A stretch of 64,000 nucleotides of DNA, from the NCBI GenBank assembly GCA_026770025.1, contig JAMXDE010000023.1, forward strand, positions 930,001 to 994,000, read 5' to 3'. Origin of the DNA: Craspedostauros australis (lineage: Eukaryota; Bacillariophyta; Bacillariophyceae; Mastogloiales; Achnanthaceae). The position numbers and the translations under genes were made by a program. The notes beneath the pieces were generated by a model. It saw only the letters and a list, made by a program, of their open reading frames with translations, was not told the origin of the DNA and ran no database searches. Each line of letters starts with the position of its first letter. Position 1 is the first letter of the stretch. Of this stretch, positions 46,101 through 56,227 are shown piece by piece.

Positions 46101-46478
46101 TGATGATGAGGAGGAGGACGATGAGGAGGAGGACTTGTACAGGGTGGCATCACCCGGTCGTTCTGGTGCATCGCTGTCTTCGGACTGCGAGAATCGTTGC
46201 CACGGTGCCTTGATGGGCTGCGCTTTGTTTGTGTCTGGTGCGTTGTTGGCATTGGTTGGTGAGATGGCGTCTCTGTCCACGTTGTCTGGGTTGATTCTGG
46301 CAGATCTGTAGGACTGCCCCTCGATGGGATGGCCGTTGTCATGGTACTTGTGCGTTCTACCGCTCTCATGTCTGGCTTTCACAATGCGAGATCTGTCAGC
46401 CAGCTTGGCCTCTGCCATCGTCGCCACCGTCCATGCGGTCGCCACCAGAGCCGTGGCTGTTGTGCCGAAGAACCTCAT
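43190..46478 (-). CDS. Type-I membrane protein with duplicated luminal module and RS-rich cytosolic tail (3 exons)
   Basis: Exons are 46478-45676, 45570-44517 and 44392-43190. Introns are 105 and 124 bp, GTAAGT and GTACGT donors, CAG acceptors, matching phases; the product is 1019 aa. A signal peptide (residues 1-24) precedes a polar segment with a Ser tract (about 115-131). Two related luminal modules follow. The first starts at DCSQDGLSFIGI (about 200) and holds DRNYDYVMSMDEDGWLVG. The second starts at DCKQEGETFFGI and holds DRNGTYIASFGTNHGWLIG. Each ends in a W-x-x-x-YP-x-G segment and an NLYFFFDR- or FLNRLDVYEVF-like strand. A membrane helix (about 850-870) and a 150-residue Arg/Ser/Lys tail full of SRSRSKSKRRS motifs close the protein. 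I recognise no named family. It is probably endomembrane or cell-surface. Confidence 0.85.
46080..46136 (-). repeat. Poly-Ser codon repeat
   Basis: About 16 Ser codons in a row (TCC, TCG and TCA/T mixed on the coding strand) lie in the N-terminal lumenal part of the RS-tailed membrane protein. Confidence 0.85.
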
Positions 46479-48436
46479 GTTGCTGTGCAATATGGAATGG
46501 CAGAGTGCAGGACTCTCTTCTGCTGCGTTCTGCTATGTTCTGGTGTGAAGCCTCCAAGAGTTGACCTGTCCGTCGATTCAAGCAACAGCGGCAACAGCGT
46601 GTGGATGCGCACCCAAAGCTTTCAATGAATGAATGAATGGATGGATGAATGAGTGTGGTGCTGTAAACTTCGATGAGAGGCGGAGCAACTCAGGATGCAG
46701 TTTGACGGAACCTCCAAGGATGTTGCCACGGCCGTCCTCTTCGATGCAAGGTCGCAACGGATGGCGTATGTATCGTCGTATGTATTGCCGAATGTATTGT
46801 CGTATGTGTTTGGCACCTTGCTGAATTCGTACGATTGGACTTCAGTAGAGTATAGCGGGGTGGCGTACTGCTGCGATGCGTGGCTTGATCTGAGTTCGGA
46901 TCGGTATAGTATGATATAGTAAAGTATGGTGCAGTATGGCAGGTATGATCACGATGCAATGCGCAGTAGCGCAAGCTGATCAAGATGTTGTTGCGGACAA
47001 TCAGTTGGATGGATGGATGGATGGATGGTTGAATGGATTCCAAGCACAGCTGATCGTGACACCAACAGCACTGGTAGCAGAGTGCGTGCGTAGAGTATTG
47101 ATTGTGGTTGTGGCGTCCTATAATGGGATGTAACAGCAAACGTATGGCCGCTGATGATGGAACGCAATGCAACTCGGAGGCCAATGCTGAGGTGAGTCGC
47201 TTGGTTGCTTCTGTTCTTTGATGAGCGCTCTTGCTTTCTGTTTCGATACGATACAACTGATGGCGTCCGCTTCTCCCCTCTTTGTTGCCTTTGTTTTGAT
47301 TTTGGTATCGGTGTTGTTGTTGTTGGTTGTCGTTGTTGTTGTTGACGATGTAGTTGTTGTTGTTGTTGTTGTTGGCAGTAGTGGTTGCGTTGTCGTTGTT
47401 GATGATGATACACACAAGCAGCATGGGTGGATGCTTCTCCTTGATACTCGTGCAACTGCTGCGTCGCGCCAACCTGCACGAACGTCCGTGATGTTGTTTA
47501 CTCATACAGAGGATGGCAGTGGCGACTCTGTCGACCAAACAAGAACAACAGAGTAAACGAATTTTCAATGTCCGCCATGCGACGTTTTGGCGGATTTTGA
47601 ACGGCGTATGCGACACGGCTTGCTCCTATTTTTATTCATATCCGAATACCTGTATAAATGGCCACAAAGCCGCGCAATGCGTCCCTGTTTCTCCGTGGTT
47701 GTGGAGGCAACGCCGGCCGTTACGAATTTGAACCGATGACATGCCGGAGCGTTACCAATCCTCCATTTTTCTGCTGGCGTTTGATCCATCGAGTCGATCA
47801 GTGTTGTCGTCTGGCCTTCTGTGCGAATCAACTCAACACAACGAACGATGACACACAACACATGAACAACAAGACAAGAGAGACGCACAAGAGAGCGGCG
47901 ATGATGACGACGATGACAACAACGAGGAGAAAAGCCAATCCGTTTGCCGTTGCTCTTTGCGCGTCCCTCCACCTCTCAGCACGTATCCATCTCCTCCTCG
48001 ATCTTGGGCCCACATTCTCAACGGCTCAATACGTGTGCATAGAGTAGCCGGCATATGGCAGTATAGTCGATGCCGCAGATAGATCCGTGCATCCAAGCGC
48101 ACCAAGGCATCCATCCGCTGACGCATTGATCGATCCAAGAGAGACCAAGATTCGGTTGATGCAAACAGACGATTCAAGGCCCTCGATCCACACCACACGA
48201 CTTGGGTTCCACGGTCATTGAGCGTCGCAGCTGTCATTGTGACCGCGAAACGCCCGACCAATCACATCACCGTTCCAACCACCGTTCCACTCACAAAACA
48301 AACCCACAAAACAAAACAAACACAAACACACCGAACAGCGCGAGCACTCGGCGAGTACCGAGAGGATACCAGACGAGTAGACGCTTGAAGAGACACGCAC
48401 AGCAGCACATTATAGTCGTGCGAAGACTGCCGAACA
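46479..48436. other. Intergenic, divergent spacer of about 2 kb
   Basis: The stretch 46625-46655 is a GAATGAATG repeat; 46895-46925 is AT-rich (TATAGTATGATATAG). A GTT/CAA microsatellite lies at about 47311-47404. Position 48290-48340 is A/C-rich leader DNA before the SUN gene. The long minus-strand frames here consist of His, Asn, Gln and Thr runs from triplet repeats and are not convincing genes. Confidence 0.5.
47311..47404. repeat. GTT/AAC trinucleotide microsatellite
   Basis: Imperfect GTT repeats interrupted by GGT, GTC and GACGATGTA. It gives artificial poly-Val (+) and poly-Asn/Gln/Thr (-) frames. Confidence 0.8.
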
Positions 48437-51208
48437 ATGGCGAAACGCAAAGCATCCGCGGAAGAGGAGGACAACGATGTCGAGAGCATCGATGAGGCCA
48501 ACGACGAGACCGACGATGTGGATCCCGGCCTCGTCTCACCCGAGGGTGCTACCACGAGGGGTATGGGCTTGCGATCGGGACGCAAGAAGCGTCGCCGCAG
48601 TGCTGGCACCACGGGATTGACGCCGCCCAACACGGTCGCCAAGCGTGCGAGACGTGCCAGGGCGGCTGCGGATGTCAATCATGCTGTGGATGCCGTCGAT
48701 GCTGTAGATGTGGAGGGAGAACCTCAGCAGCAGCAACAACAGGAGCAACAACAGCAGCAGCCAGAAGAAGCAGAGATGGAAGCAGGGGATGGCGAAGATG
48801 ACACAGAGATGCCAGGTGATGATGATGATGATGATGTCAACATTGCCAACGATACAAACGATGCAAACCATACAAACGACAATCAAGATGCCAATACAGC
48901 AGAAGATGTGACCATGGAGGCTACAGCCACCACCATGGCCACCACGAATGACCAACCCATCGATGACTCCAACGGTGTCTCTAACGGGGATGAACAACCA
49001 CAGCAGCAGCTTGCGCCAAACGATCATCAGCCGAATGGCACGGCGACGCACGACGAACAGCCAGCCGCCAAAATGGTGCAAAAGCTAAGGCTTCCGTCGC
49101 AGCACACGCCCGGCAATCTGCACGAAACGGAGAGAATAACCACATCCCTGCGAGACGCACCCAACCTAGAATCGACCCGCAAGTTCCTCTTCTCTTCCGT
49201 CAGCGCCGCCGCGTCCACCAATCTCGACGCACTGCCACCCACCACCAACGACGCCAAACTGCCTCACGCCCACACCAACGGGGATGCACCCTCCATCAGT
49301 TCCACGCAGGCGCCAATGCGCGATGGATCATCCACCATCAACCCAAACACGGCATCCTACACCAGCGGCAGCAACATCAATGAGGACGTCATGCACTTCA
49401 AACCCAACTTTGCGGACGACGATCTCAACGACGATCCTTATCAGCAGTATCGACCAGAGACGGAGTACGACGATTTCATCGACTTGCACCCCGTCGTCAC
49501 GCGACTTGCCAATCCCCTCAGCTGGTTCGCCATCCTCCTCGCGCTGCAGGTCATTTTCCATGGCGTCTGGATCAACCCCATCCTCAGCAGCGTCATGACC
49601 TCCACCAACATCCTCCTCTACATCTACGGACACATCTTCCCGACGCCCAACCGAACGGTCATCGAGGTCTCACCACTGCCGCCGCCAGCACCTACTCCTG
49701 AGATCGACGCAGCCGAGGAACCAATCCAAATCGAATGTCAATCATCCAACATCTTCAACCACATCGCCGAGCTCGACGACAGCCTCAAGCCCACAACGGC
49801 AAACCAAAACGCCATCCGACAGCGCGACGCCGCCCTCGATCAACGATTCGATGATCTCAGATTCCATGAGCACAACCTCCTGCAGCAGCAGCAATCATTG
49901 CAGGAGATTCACGCCCTCCTGACTCAGGCCTTGCAGACCCGCGATCCCACTGCGGCGCGTCATGTCATTGCCCACTTCGGCGTGCAACGGTGGCAGATCG
50001 TGGATACGTCCAGCATTCCGCTGTGGGATGTGGCGGATCCGCCGCAGTGTCCTGATGACGACGAACAAGACTCATTCGAGTTTGATGATGACGACGAAGA
50101 TTATGAACAGGATATCGCAGCAGACGAAGCGTTCATCAGTCAGTTCGGGAGGGAAGGTGAACTCGTGTTGCAGGGTTACGACGCGGATCTGGAACAAGTG
50201 GACGATGACGACTATGACAATGATGAGGAGGAGGAAGCAGAGGATTCCAATGGACTTGTCATGGAAGATCTCGTCGATCCATCCATAGTCGACCGCAAGC
50301 TGCGAGAGTTGCGTTTGGTGGCACGCCAAACCGCATTGCAGATGCGTCGATCGCGTTCCATCCCAGGACAAATACGTGAGAGCGTCAAGCAATCCCTGGC
50401 GGAACTCGGTCTGATCGACTTGGTGGAGGAGGGCACTGTGGCGATTCATGCGGACATCGAACAAGACGACGACGGCGAGGAGGTCACGGGACTTGCATCG
50501 CCTGTGCCGGAGTATGTCTTTGCCAACATCACGGAGCTGGATGCCATGATCGAAGACCTCATCGATGTGCAACGTGCCGACCGTACCGGCGAGCTGGACT
50601 ACGCTTCCATCCTCATGGGTGCCAAGGTCATCCGATCCGGTCCACGTGCGACCTCTTCGTCCTTGGTCGACACGCTGCCTGCCGGCAACCGACTCATGGC
50701 TCTAACGGGGTTGAAGTTCTACGGCTACGGTCCCGAGGCAGCGCTAGTGCCAACCTACCCGGTCCACAGCCCCGGCCAATGCTGGTCCTTCGTGCCAGAC
50801 ACCATGTCCAAGAAGCAACGACGCGAGATGCTGCTGTCCGGTTCCACCGAGGTCGAGTCGCAGTACAAGGGACAGTTCGGCACCCTCACCATCCAATTGG
50901 CACGCCCCATCCACGTGACGAGCATCGTCTTGGAGCACCCGCCCGTCACGGCGCAGCAAACCGCAATCCGCGACGTCCGCGTCATCGGTTACACTTCCCC
51001 AGATGCCACGGGCAAATCCTGGCACATCGGAGCCTTCTCCTTCACGCCATCCAACGGCGATCTGCAGGAGCTCCACGTGGCCACCATGATCGCCGACAGT
51101 CCGGTGCCGCCATTGCGATCCATCACGTTGGCCATCGACACGAACTGGGGCGGCGATTACACCTGCCTCTATCGATTCCGCGTGCACGGGACGCCGCCGT
51201 CCGAATGA
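48437..51208 (+). CDS. SUN-domain inner nuclear membrane protein
   Basis: A single exon of 923 aa from the ATG at 48437. The N-terminal 350 or so residues are polar, with basic clusters (KKRRRS, KRARRARAA) typical of nuclear localisation, plus Gln and Asp/Asn runs. One hydrophobic region (about 355-405, SWFAILLALQVIFHGVW and onward) is the membrane anchor. Coiled-coil and acidic sequence follow. The last 210 residues are a SUN domain: PGQCWSFV, FGTLTIQLARPIHVTSIVLEH, and the end NWGGDYTCLYRFRVHG, which matches the SUN1/UNC-84 consensus very closely. SUN proteins pair with KASH proteins to form LINC complexes that connect the nucleus to the cytoskeleton. The N-terminus would face the nucleoplasm and the SUN domain the perinuclear space. 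Confidence 0.95.
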   Translation: MAKRKASAEEEDNDVESIDEANDETDDVDPGLVSPEGATTRGMGLRSGRKKRRRSAGTTGLTPPNTVAKRARRARAAADVNHAVDAVDAVDVEGEPQQQQQQEQQQQQPEEAEMEAGDGEDDTEMPGDDDDDDVNIANDTNDANHTNDNQDANTAEDVTMEATATTMATTNDQPIDDSNGVSNGDEQPQQQLAPNDHQPNGTATHDEQPAAKMVQKLRLPSQHTPGNLHETERITTSLRDAPNLESTRKFLFSSVSAAASTNLDALPPTTNDAKLPHAHTNGDAPSISSTQAPMRDGSSTINPNTASYTSGSNINEDVMHFKPNFADDDLNDDPYQQYRPETEYDDFIDLHPVVTRLANPLSWFAILLALQVIFHGVWINPILSSVMTSTNILLYIYGHIFPTPNRTVIEVSPLPPPAPTPEIDAAEEPIQIECQSSNIFNHIAELDDSLKPTTANQNAIRQRDAALDQRFDDLRFHEHNLLQQQQSLQEIHALLTQALQTRDPTAARHVIAHFGVQRWQIVDTSSIPLWDVADPPQCPDDDEQDSFEFDDDDEDYEQDIAADEAFISQFGREGELVLQGYDADLEQVDDDDYDNDEEEEAEDSNGLVMEDLVDPSIVDRKLRELRLVARQTALQMRRSRSIPGQIRESVKQSLAELGLIDLVEEGTVAIHADIEQDDDGEEVTGLASPVPEYVFANITELDAMIEDLIDVQRADRTGELDYASILMGAKVIRSGPRATSSSLVDTLPAGNRLMALTGLKFYGYGPEAALVPTYPVHSPGQCWSFVPDTMSKKQRREMLLSGSTEVESQYKGQFGTLTIQLARPIHVTSIVLEHPPVTAQQTAIRDVRVIGYTSPDATGKSWHIGAFSFTPSNGDLQELHVATMIADSPVPPLRSITLAIDTNWGGDYTCLYRFRVHGTPPSE

Positions 51209-52093
51209 GAAGGAGAGAAGAGTATTGTATAATACTTGACTTCAAGCATGCGCATGCAACATGTAACATAATATTATACTCGAATATAACGCAATCTCTA
51301 GCGTGCATACAGTTTTATTGATGTGCAATAGAGCAAGCGTGCACTCCTTGATGCTGTTTGTCGATGGCAGTGTTGCCCACAAGAGAAGAGAAGGTTGCTT
51401 GACACTCGTTCTTGGATACGGATCGAGAGACGATGGGGGGAGGAGGGAAGGAGCACGAGACCTTCTCTCGATTTTGCTCTCTGAACGGTATCTGGAATGA
51501 GGTTGAGAAAGAAAACAGCCTTCGCAGCCATGCGTAGTCGCAGGTTCACAGGAGGTGTGATCTTGAACGAGCCAAAATTGTTTCCCATCTGATCCGAGGA
51601 AGTCACGAACGCAAAACAGAATGCGGTTATTTTATCAATCGCTTCGAGAACAGTTAAGGTGACACTGTCCTGATGTGGTGCAGAAAGTGTTTCTTGCTCA
51701 GACGAGCACAAGGTCACGAAGCCGGTTGGCCGACTCGTGGATCCACCTTCTGCGTGTCATGTGATGTCGTGTCTCTCTTGGTTGCATTTCTTCTTCCTGT
51801 TCGGTATCCAGACGAGCCACATGATGTGAGGGTCACTGTTGCGATCAGGTCGCTATCACACTCTCCTCGTGTTGCCTGCGATTTCATGTTGCTGAAGCCG
51901 CGTCCTTGATTGCGATTGTGGTCGGTTTGCAGCTGATTGCAGAGGGTTCCGAGTTGTTTGTCATCAATCAATCCATTCCTCGAAATTGGCTCACAAAATC
52001 AAATCTGCATCAACTCGCAACCCTTTCGGTCAACGCGCGCACACCAACGCACACATACACATACCCCCAATCAACAACAACAAACACGCAATC
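51209..52093. other. Intergenic between tandem plus-strand genes
   Basis: The 3' flank of the SUN gene is AT-rich (51220-51300, TATAATAC-like). The leader of the next gene is C/A-rich (52040-52093, ACACATACACATAC and CAACAACAAACACGC). No other gene is seen. Confidence 0.5.
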
Positions 52094-52495
52094 ATGGCTC
52101 CGAAGATCTGTCACGGGTTCCTCTGCACCTACCTCGCTTGCGACTTTGATGACATCAAGTGTCTGGCCCGCGAACAAACAGAGTTCCTCTGCATCACGCA
52201 CGGATGCTGCATCGCCATCGATGATATGGACAACCACATGGGCATGGGCGTGGTGACAGATGAGAGCAAGGGAGAGATCTGCAAGATCGGGCTCGTATGC
52301 TGCAACCTTGGCCTCAAGACACCGCAGACCTGCATTGCCGGGACGGCGCACTGCCTGTGCATGAAGGAAGTTGTCAGTCTGCCATGTACCGAAGAGTACC
52401 TCAACGAGCCAGTCTGCGCCATCTGCTGCCTCTCCCTCGCACCCAACTGCGGCTGCTGCGTCGAAGCACCCAAGTGTCCTGCCATGGAACGCTAA
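52094..52495 (+). CDS. Small cysteine-rich protein, unknown function
   Basis: 133 aa from the ATG at 52094; the longer frame starts with TTG inside the leader. It has more than 20 Cys residues in motifs such as CHGFLCTYLAC, ITHGCC, GLVCCNLGL, HCLC, ICC and NCGCC, spread over the whole protein. There is no signal peptide at this start, so an intracellular metal-binding role is possible (inference). The pattern does not match metallothionein (few Cys-x-Cys), zinc-finger or PLAC8 consensus closely. Two CC-rich segments flank a less Cys-rich centre (ASP/MET-rich DDMDNHMGMG), which hints at an internal repeat. A/C-rich leader DNA and a clean ORF support a real gene. Confidence 0.75.
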   Translation: MAPKICHGFLCTYLACDFDDIKCLAREQTEFLCITHGCCIAIDDMDNHMGMGVVTDESKGEICKIGLVCCNLGLKTPQTCIAGTAHCLCMKEVVSLPCTEEYLNEPVCAICCLSLAPNCGCCVEAPKCPAMER

Positions 52496-54325
52496 TTTTT
52501 GCGCAAATGCAGCGCCAAGCAAGAACAGAAGCCGCGTAGCAGTAGCAGCATCAGCAACAAATGACAAACAAACCTGTGGACAAGACAACCTAGACATCAA
52601 TATCAGGCATCGTCGAGTCACATCAAGTCACAAGTCATTCTACTCAATACCGCTCGCAGGTCTGGATTCTTCGGAGAAATACGAGTATTGGATGGATCAT
52701 GGTATGGTATGAGATGGGAGACGCAGTTCTCTGTGATCTCATGCTCTGATGCTGAGGTCATTCCGGGCAGTCCAGGCCCTGGATGGATGCACCAAGTGTG
52801 GTGCATTCATGCGCATCTTCTCCCTTGTACCAGTACACATCCTTCCGCTCCGGCCAATTCAACTCAAGTCAATTCAAGTCAACGACATCCAATCCTCTCC
52901 AATTCAGTGTTAACACAAAGTAAAGTGCAACATATCCACACATCGCCACTCAATAATCACAAGAACAGTGTCTTCGTTGTTGTTGTTTGTTTGTTGTGTG
53001 TGATGTACTATGAGTATTGCATGACGCGTACCATACGAAATGAACATCGGCGTCGTGGCGAGGTGGAGCGAAGACCACACCTGCGAGCTAAGAGCTGCGA
53101 GCCTCATGTCGTAACCAGCATCCACACAGCAGAGGCACCCGCGCACATCATACGACGCTTGCGGTCCATTTCGAGGAAAGCGAGATCGAGATGGATGGAT
53201 GAATTTGATTGTGGAAGTAGCGGTAGATTATCTATTGTGGTAAATGTATTCTGTCGATATCTCATTCAAGATATATCGAAAATTGGCTGTCAGTGCAGTT
53301 TGGACGTACTTGTGAATGAATGTATGTCAGTTTTCGAACAACAGCACAATTTGAGGATAGAGAGATGACACTGACATCCACATCGAGATTTGCACCATCG
53401 GCCTCTACTGCTGCTGAGTGGACCTTAAGTTCCCGCGGGCCTGCATCACTGCGACATCGCGCTGCCTCTGTGTGAAGCGGGTCTTCATCCTTCCACCCGC
53501 CGCGGGGTATCGGTCTGTGCCTACTGCTGGTGATCGTGCGTTCCCACATTCGGTTGCTGCGTGGATGCCGTGCCATGGACCGCTGGGGAGCGGAATGCAG
53601 CCGAGGCATGAGAGGCAATCGAAAGCGGACAACGCTCATGCGCATCTCGCCGCGCTCTAATCCTCTCCTTTCGAACTGAATTCGTTTCAACGTTGAAGGA
53701 ATGCCGTCGTCCAACAGAAAGTTATATGTGATGGGGTGGCACTGGATTTTGCACTCGCCGCAATATCCATAGCAGCATCCTTTTGCTCAATGCCATTACC
53801 TCGTTGCTGAGTGGTGAATCGAGAATAGCTCACCGAGTAGGGTATTTTGTTTGCCCACGCACCACCTCCCCTGCGTCTCAGGGACGTGTTTGGTTGGCAA
53901 CCGAAAAAGGCGGCCCTTTCGTCGTTTCACTCGAGTTGGCAAATCACAAAGCGTCCTCCCACGAGCTCGAGCAGAAATAGACGGTCGCGTGGCATCAACT
54001 CGCCTGTATTGGGCAGGGGTCAGATTCAAGCGACGGACGAGAGTCGAAGAGAAACGTTTGGATGTGATGTTGCTGTTGTTGTGCTACTTTTACTTTACTG
54101 ATGTTATTTGTATGGGGTTCGTTCTCTTGTGGACTTTATTCAACTGCGTTGTTGCTGTTGCGTCACGGACATCCAAATGTGTTCATGCTCTACGATGCCT
54201 GCATGTTGCATTTTTGTGTGTGTATGTATGTGTTTGTCGTCTGTTGGCTTTGCTTTTCCCTGCTTGCCTCCAGCGCACAGTGTCATGTACGAGTCGCGCT
54301 CGGACTGATGCTATTTCTAAGGGGC
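52496..54325. other. Intergenic, convergent spacer of about 1.8 kb
   Basis: No convincing gene. The longest frame (52688-53368, +) starts with TTG and has low-complexity, random composition. Positions 53220-53345 are AT-rich. Confidence 0.5.
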
Positions 54326-56227
54326 TTAGACTTCCTCAATGTCTGAAAGGATGTCATCGTTGAGCAGGCCATCGCCCAGGAGATCTCCGGTGGACGGTTC
54401 ACCGAAGAGCTGTGCCACCTGCTGTGAGTCCAGGCTCGATCGCTGATGTTGCTTGCCATCGAGCGGCAAGGGAGCGAACATGTTGTCATCGAAGGCGCCG
54501 GCGAACTGGTGCTGCTTGGTGTGATGAGAAGTGAGCGCGGCGAATGCGGCCAGTGCTCCAAAGTTCAAAGGGGTGTTGTTGGCCTGTGGTTGCTGCTGCT
54601 GCTGCTCCTGTGACACATGGTCTGCGATGGTCTTGGAGAAGCTGCTTCTCAGCATCGGCATCTGGAGGAGACCAGAAGAAGTCACTGACTGTGTCATCAT
54701 CTCCTGCTGCTGTGGTCTTTGCTGCTGCTGCTTCGTGTTGAAGCTCCCCTTGTTCATGTTCAAGGCACCCATTCGGATTGGCTCCACTGCAGCCGCAGCC
54801 GATGCGGATGGCACTGCGACTGGTGTTGGCGCTGATGGCATGTGCGGAGGCGCGGCGAAGAGGTTGGAGACATCCCGGTTCAAGTCAATCGGTGGCGGCA
54901 CGTACGTGTCCTGCACGGCTGGCGTAGCGGGCATCTTGACGTTGTCCTCCTCCTTCATGTCCTTGAGCATGGCCTTGTTGGCTTGCACCAGCATCCTGGT
55001 GATCTCATTCTCATCGCTGGAGAAGAGGTTTTGCGAGACCTTGAGCATGTGCTCGTTCAATTCCTCTCCTGCGTTCTGCTGAATCTCCAATGGGCCTGGG
55101 GTGTTGGCCATGCGCTTGCGGACGGATTTGGCACGGGAGCTGGACTTGTAGTCCATGTGGAGCCTGTCTCGGAAGCTGCAATCGCGAGAAAGTGAATTGT
55201 TGATGGATTGGTTGGGTGCAACGGTGATTGTTGGCGTTGGGACAGGCAAGTTGGAAAGACATGGTGTTAGAGTCTGTGATGGTTGGTGTGGTTGCCGTGT
55301 GCACGATCGGTCACTTGATCACCTACTCCAGGTACACACAGGCACGGCACAGTACGCTATCATCAGCTGTCTAGATATTCGTGTTTCAAACATGACATGA
55401 AGCTTACCTTTGTCCGATTTTCTGCAAAGCAACAAGAGGGTTGAGACGAAGGAAAGGAAGAGAAAGGCAGGAAGGAAAGGGATGCAGACATGACAGGCGT
55501 GAGGTGATGATGCTTTTGGCTGGTGCTTCGCTCTGCTTCCGAAACTCTTATCGCCAACCACCGAAAAGGCCATCTCGCTTCGATTTCTTCGCTTTCACGA
55601 CCAACAACAACAGAAGCAGTAGCGAGATGAACAGAGACAACGCCATGGACGATAACAACAGTGGAGACTCACCTCGCGGGCCCAATGATCTCCAACCTCG
55701 TACCATCCGCCGTTGGCAAACTTGACGAATCCACCCTCCGGGCTCTGCGCGCGGACGGTGTCAACGATGTGCCAGACGATGTTTGACTTCTCGTGCTTGG
55801 TGGATGCGGCACGGTATCTGTCGAGGCTGACATCGACGGTGAGGCGCATGCGGCGGTTGCCTGTGTGGTTTGAAAAAAGGTGTTGCAAGTGCAGTGCAAG
55901 GGAAGAAAACGGAAGAGGTTGGCGTCAGCACATGACGTGCGCGGAAGGCAAGGAGCCTGGGGCTCGCGACATCTTCAAGGAGCTGTGCTTTCCTTTGCCG
56001 AACACATGCGTCCAGCTGCAGCTGTGATCATCGTGATGATAGCACGTACCGACGTGTTCCCGAGCATCCTTGCCACGAGCGCAGATGACATCGAATGGAC
56101 CGGGCTCGAACTCCGGCTTGAGCGGACGCCACTTGGTGCTGACCTTGGATCTCTTTGCGGTCTTGGCGCGGCTGGTCTTGGGGCCTGCCGAAGCAGACTT
56201 GGCTTCCATTACGGCGATAGAACTCAT
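54326..56227 (-). CDS. DUF6824-type diatom protein, 4 exons with a 14-nt microexon
   Basis: Exons are 56227-56050, 55860-55673, 55421-55408 (14 nt) and 55175-54326. Donors are GTACGT, GTGAGT and GTAAGC; all acceptors are CAG and all phases agree. The product is 409 aa. Residues about 44-130 form a domain starting FDVICARGKDAREHVGNRRMR and running through EGGFVKF, GWYEVGDHWARE and KIGQSFRDRLH. This is the same layout as the [ND]VLLGRG...HPGN...F[LV]K...W..V.D..A..K...FR domain common in diatoms. I believe it is Pfam DUF6824, but the accession is from memory. The rest is Gln- and Ala-rich with a basic SSRAKSVRKRM segment after the domain, like a nuclear regulator. Function unknown; DNA binding is inference. 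Confidence 0.82.

Noticed and set aside
46690-47616. 308-codon minus-strand frame rich in Asn, Gln and Thr
   Set aside because: Its composition comes from the GTT/AAC microsatellite, and overlapping frames in other phases are equally open.
52688-53368. 226-codon plus-strand frame
   Set aside because: Starts with TTG, random composition, crosses AT-rich spacer.
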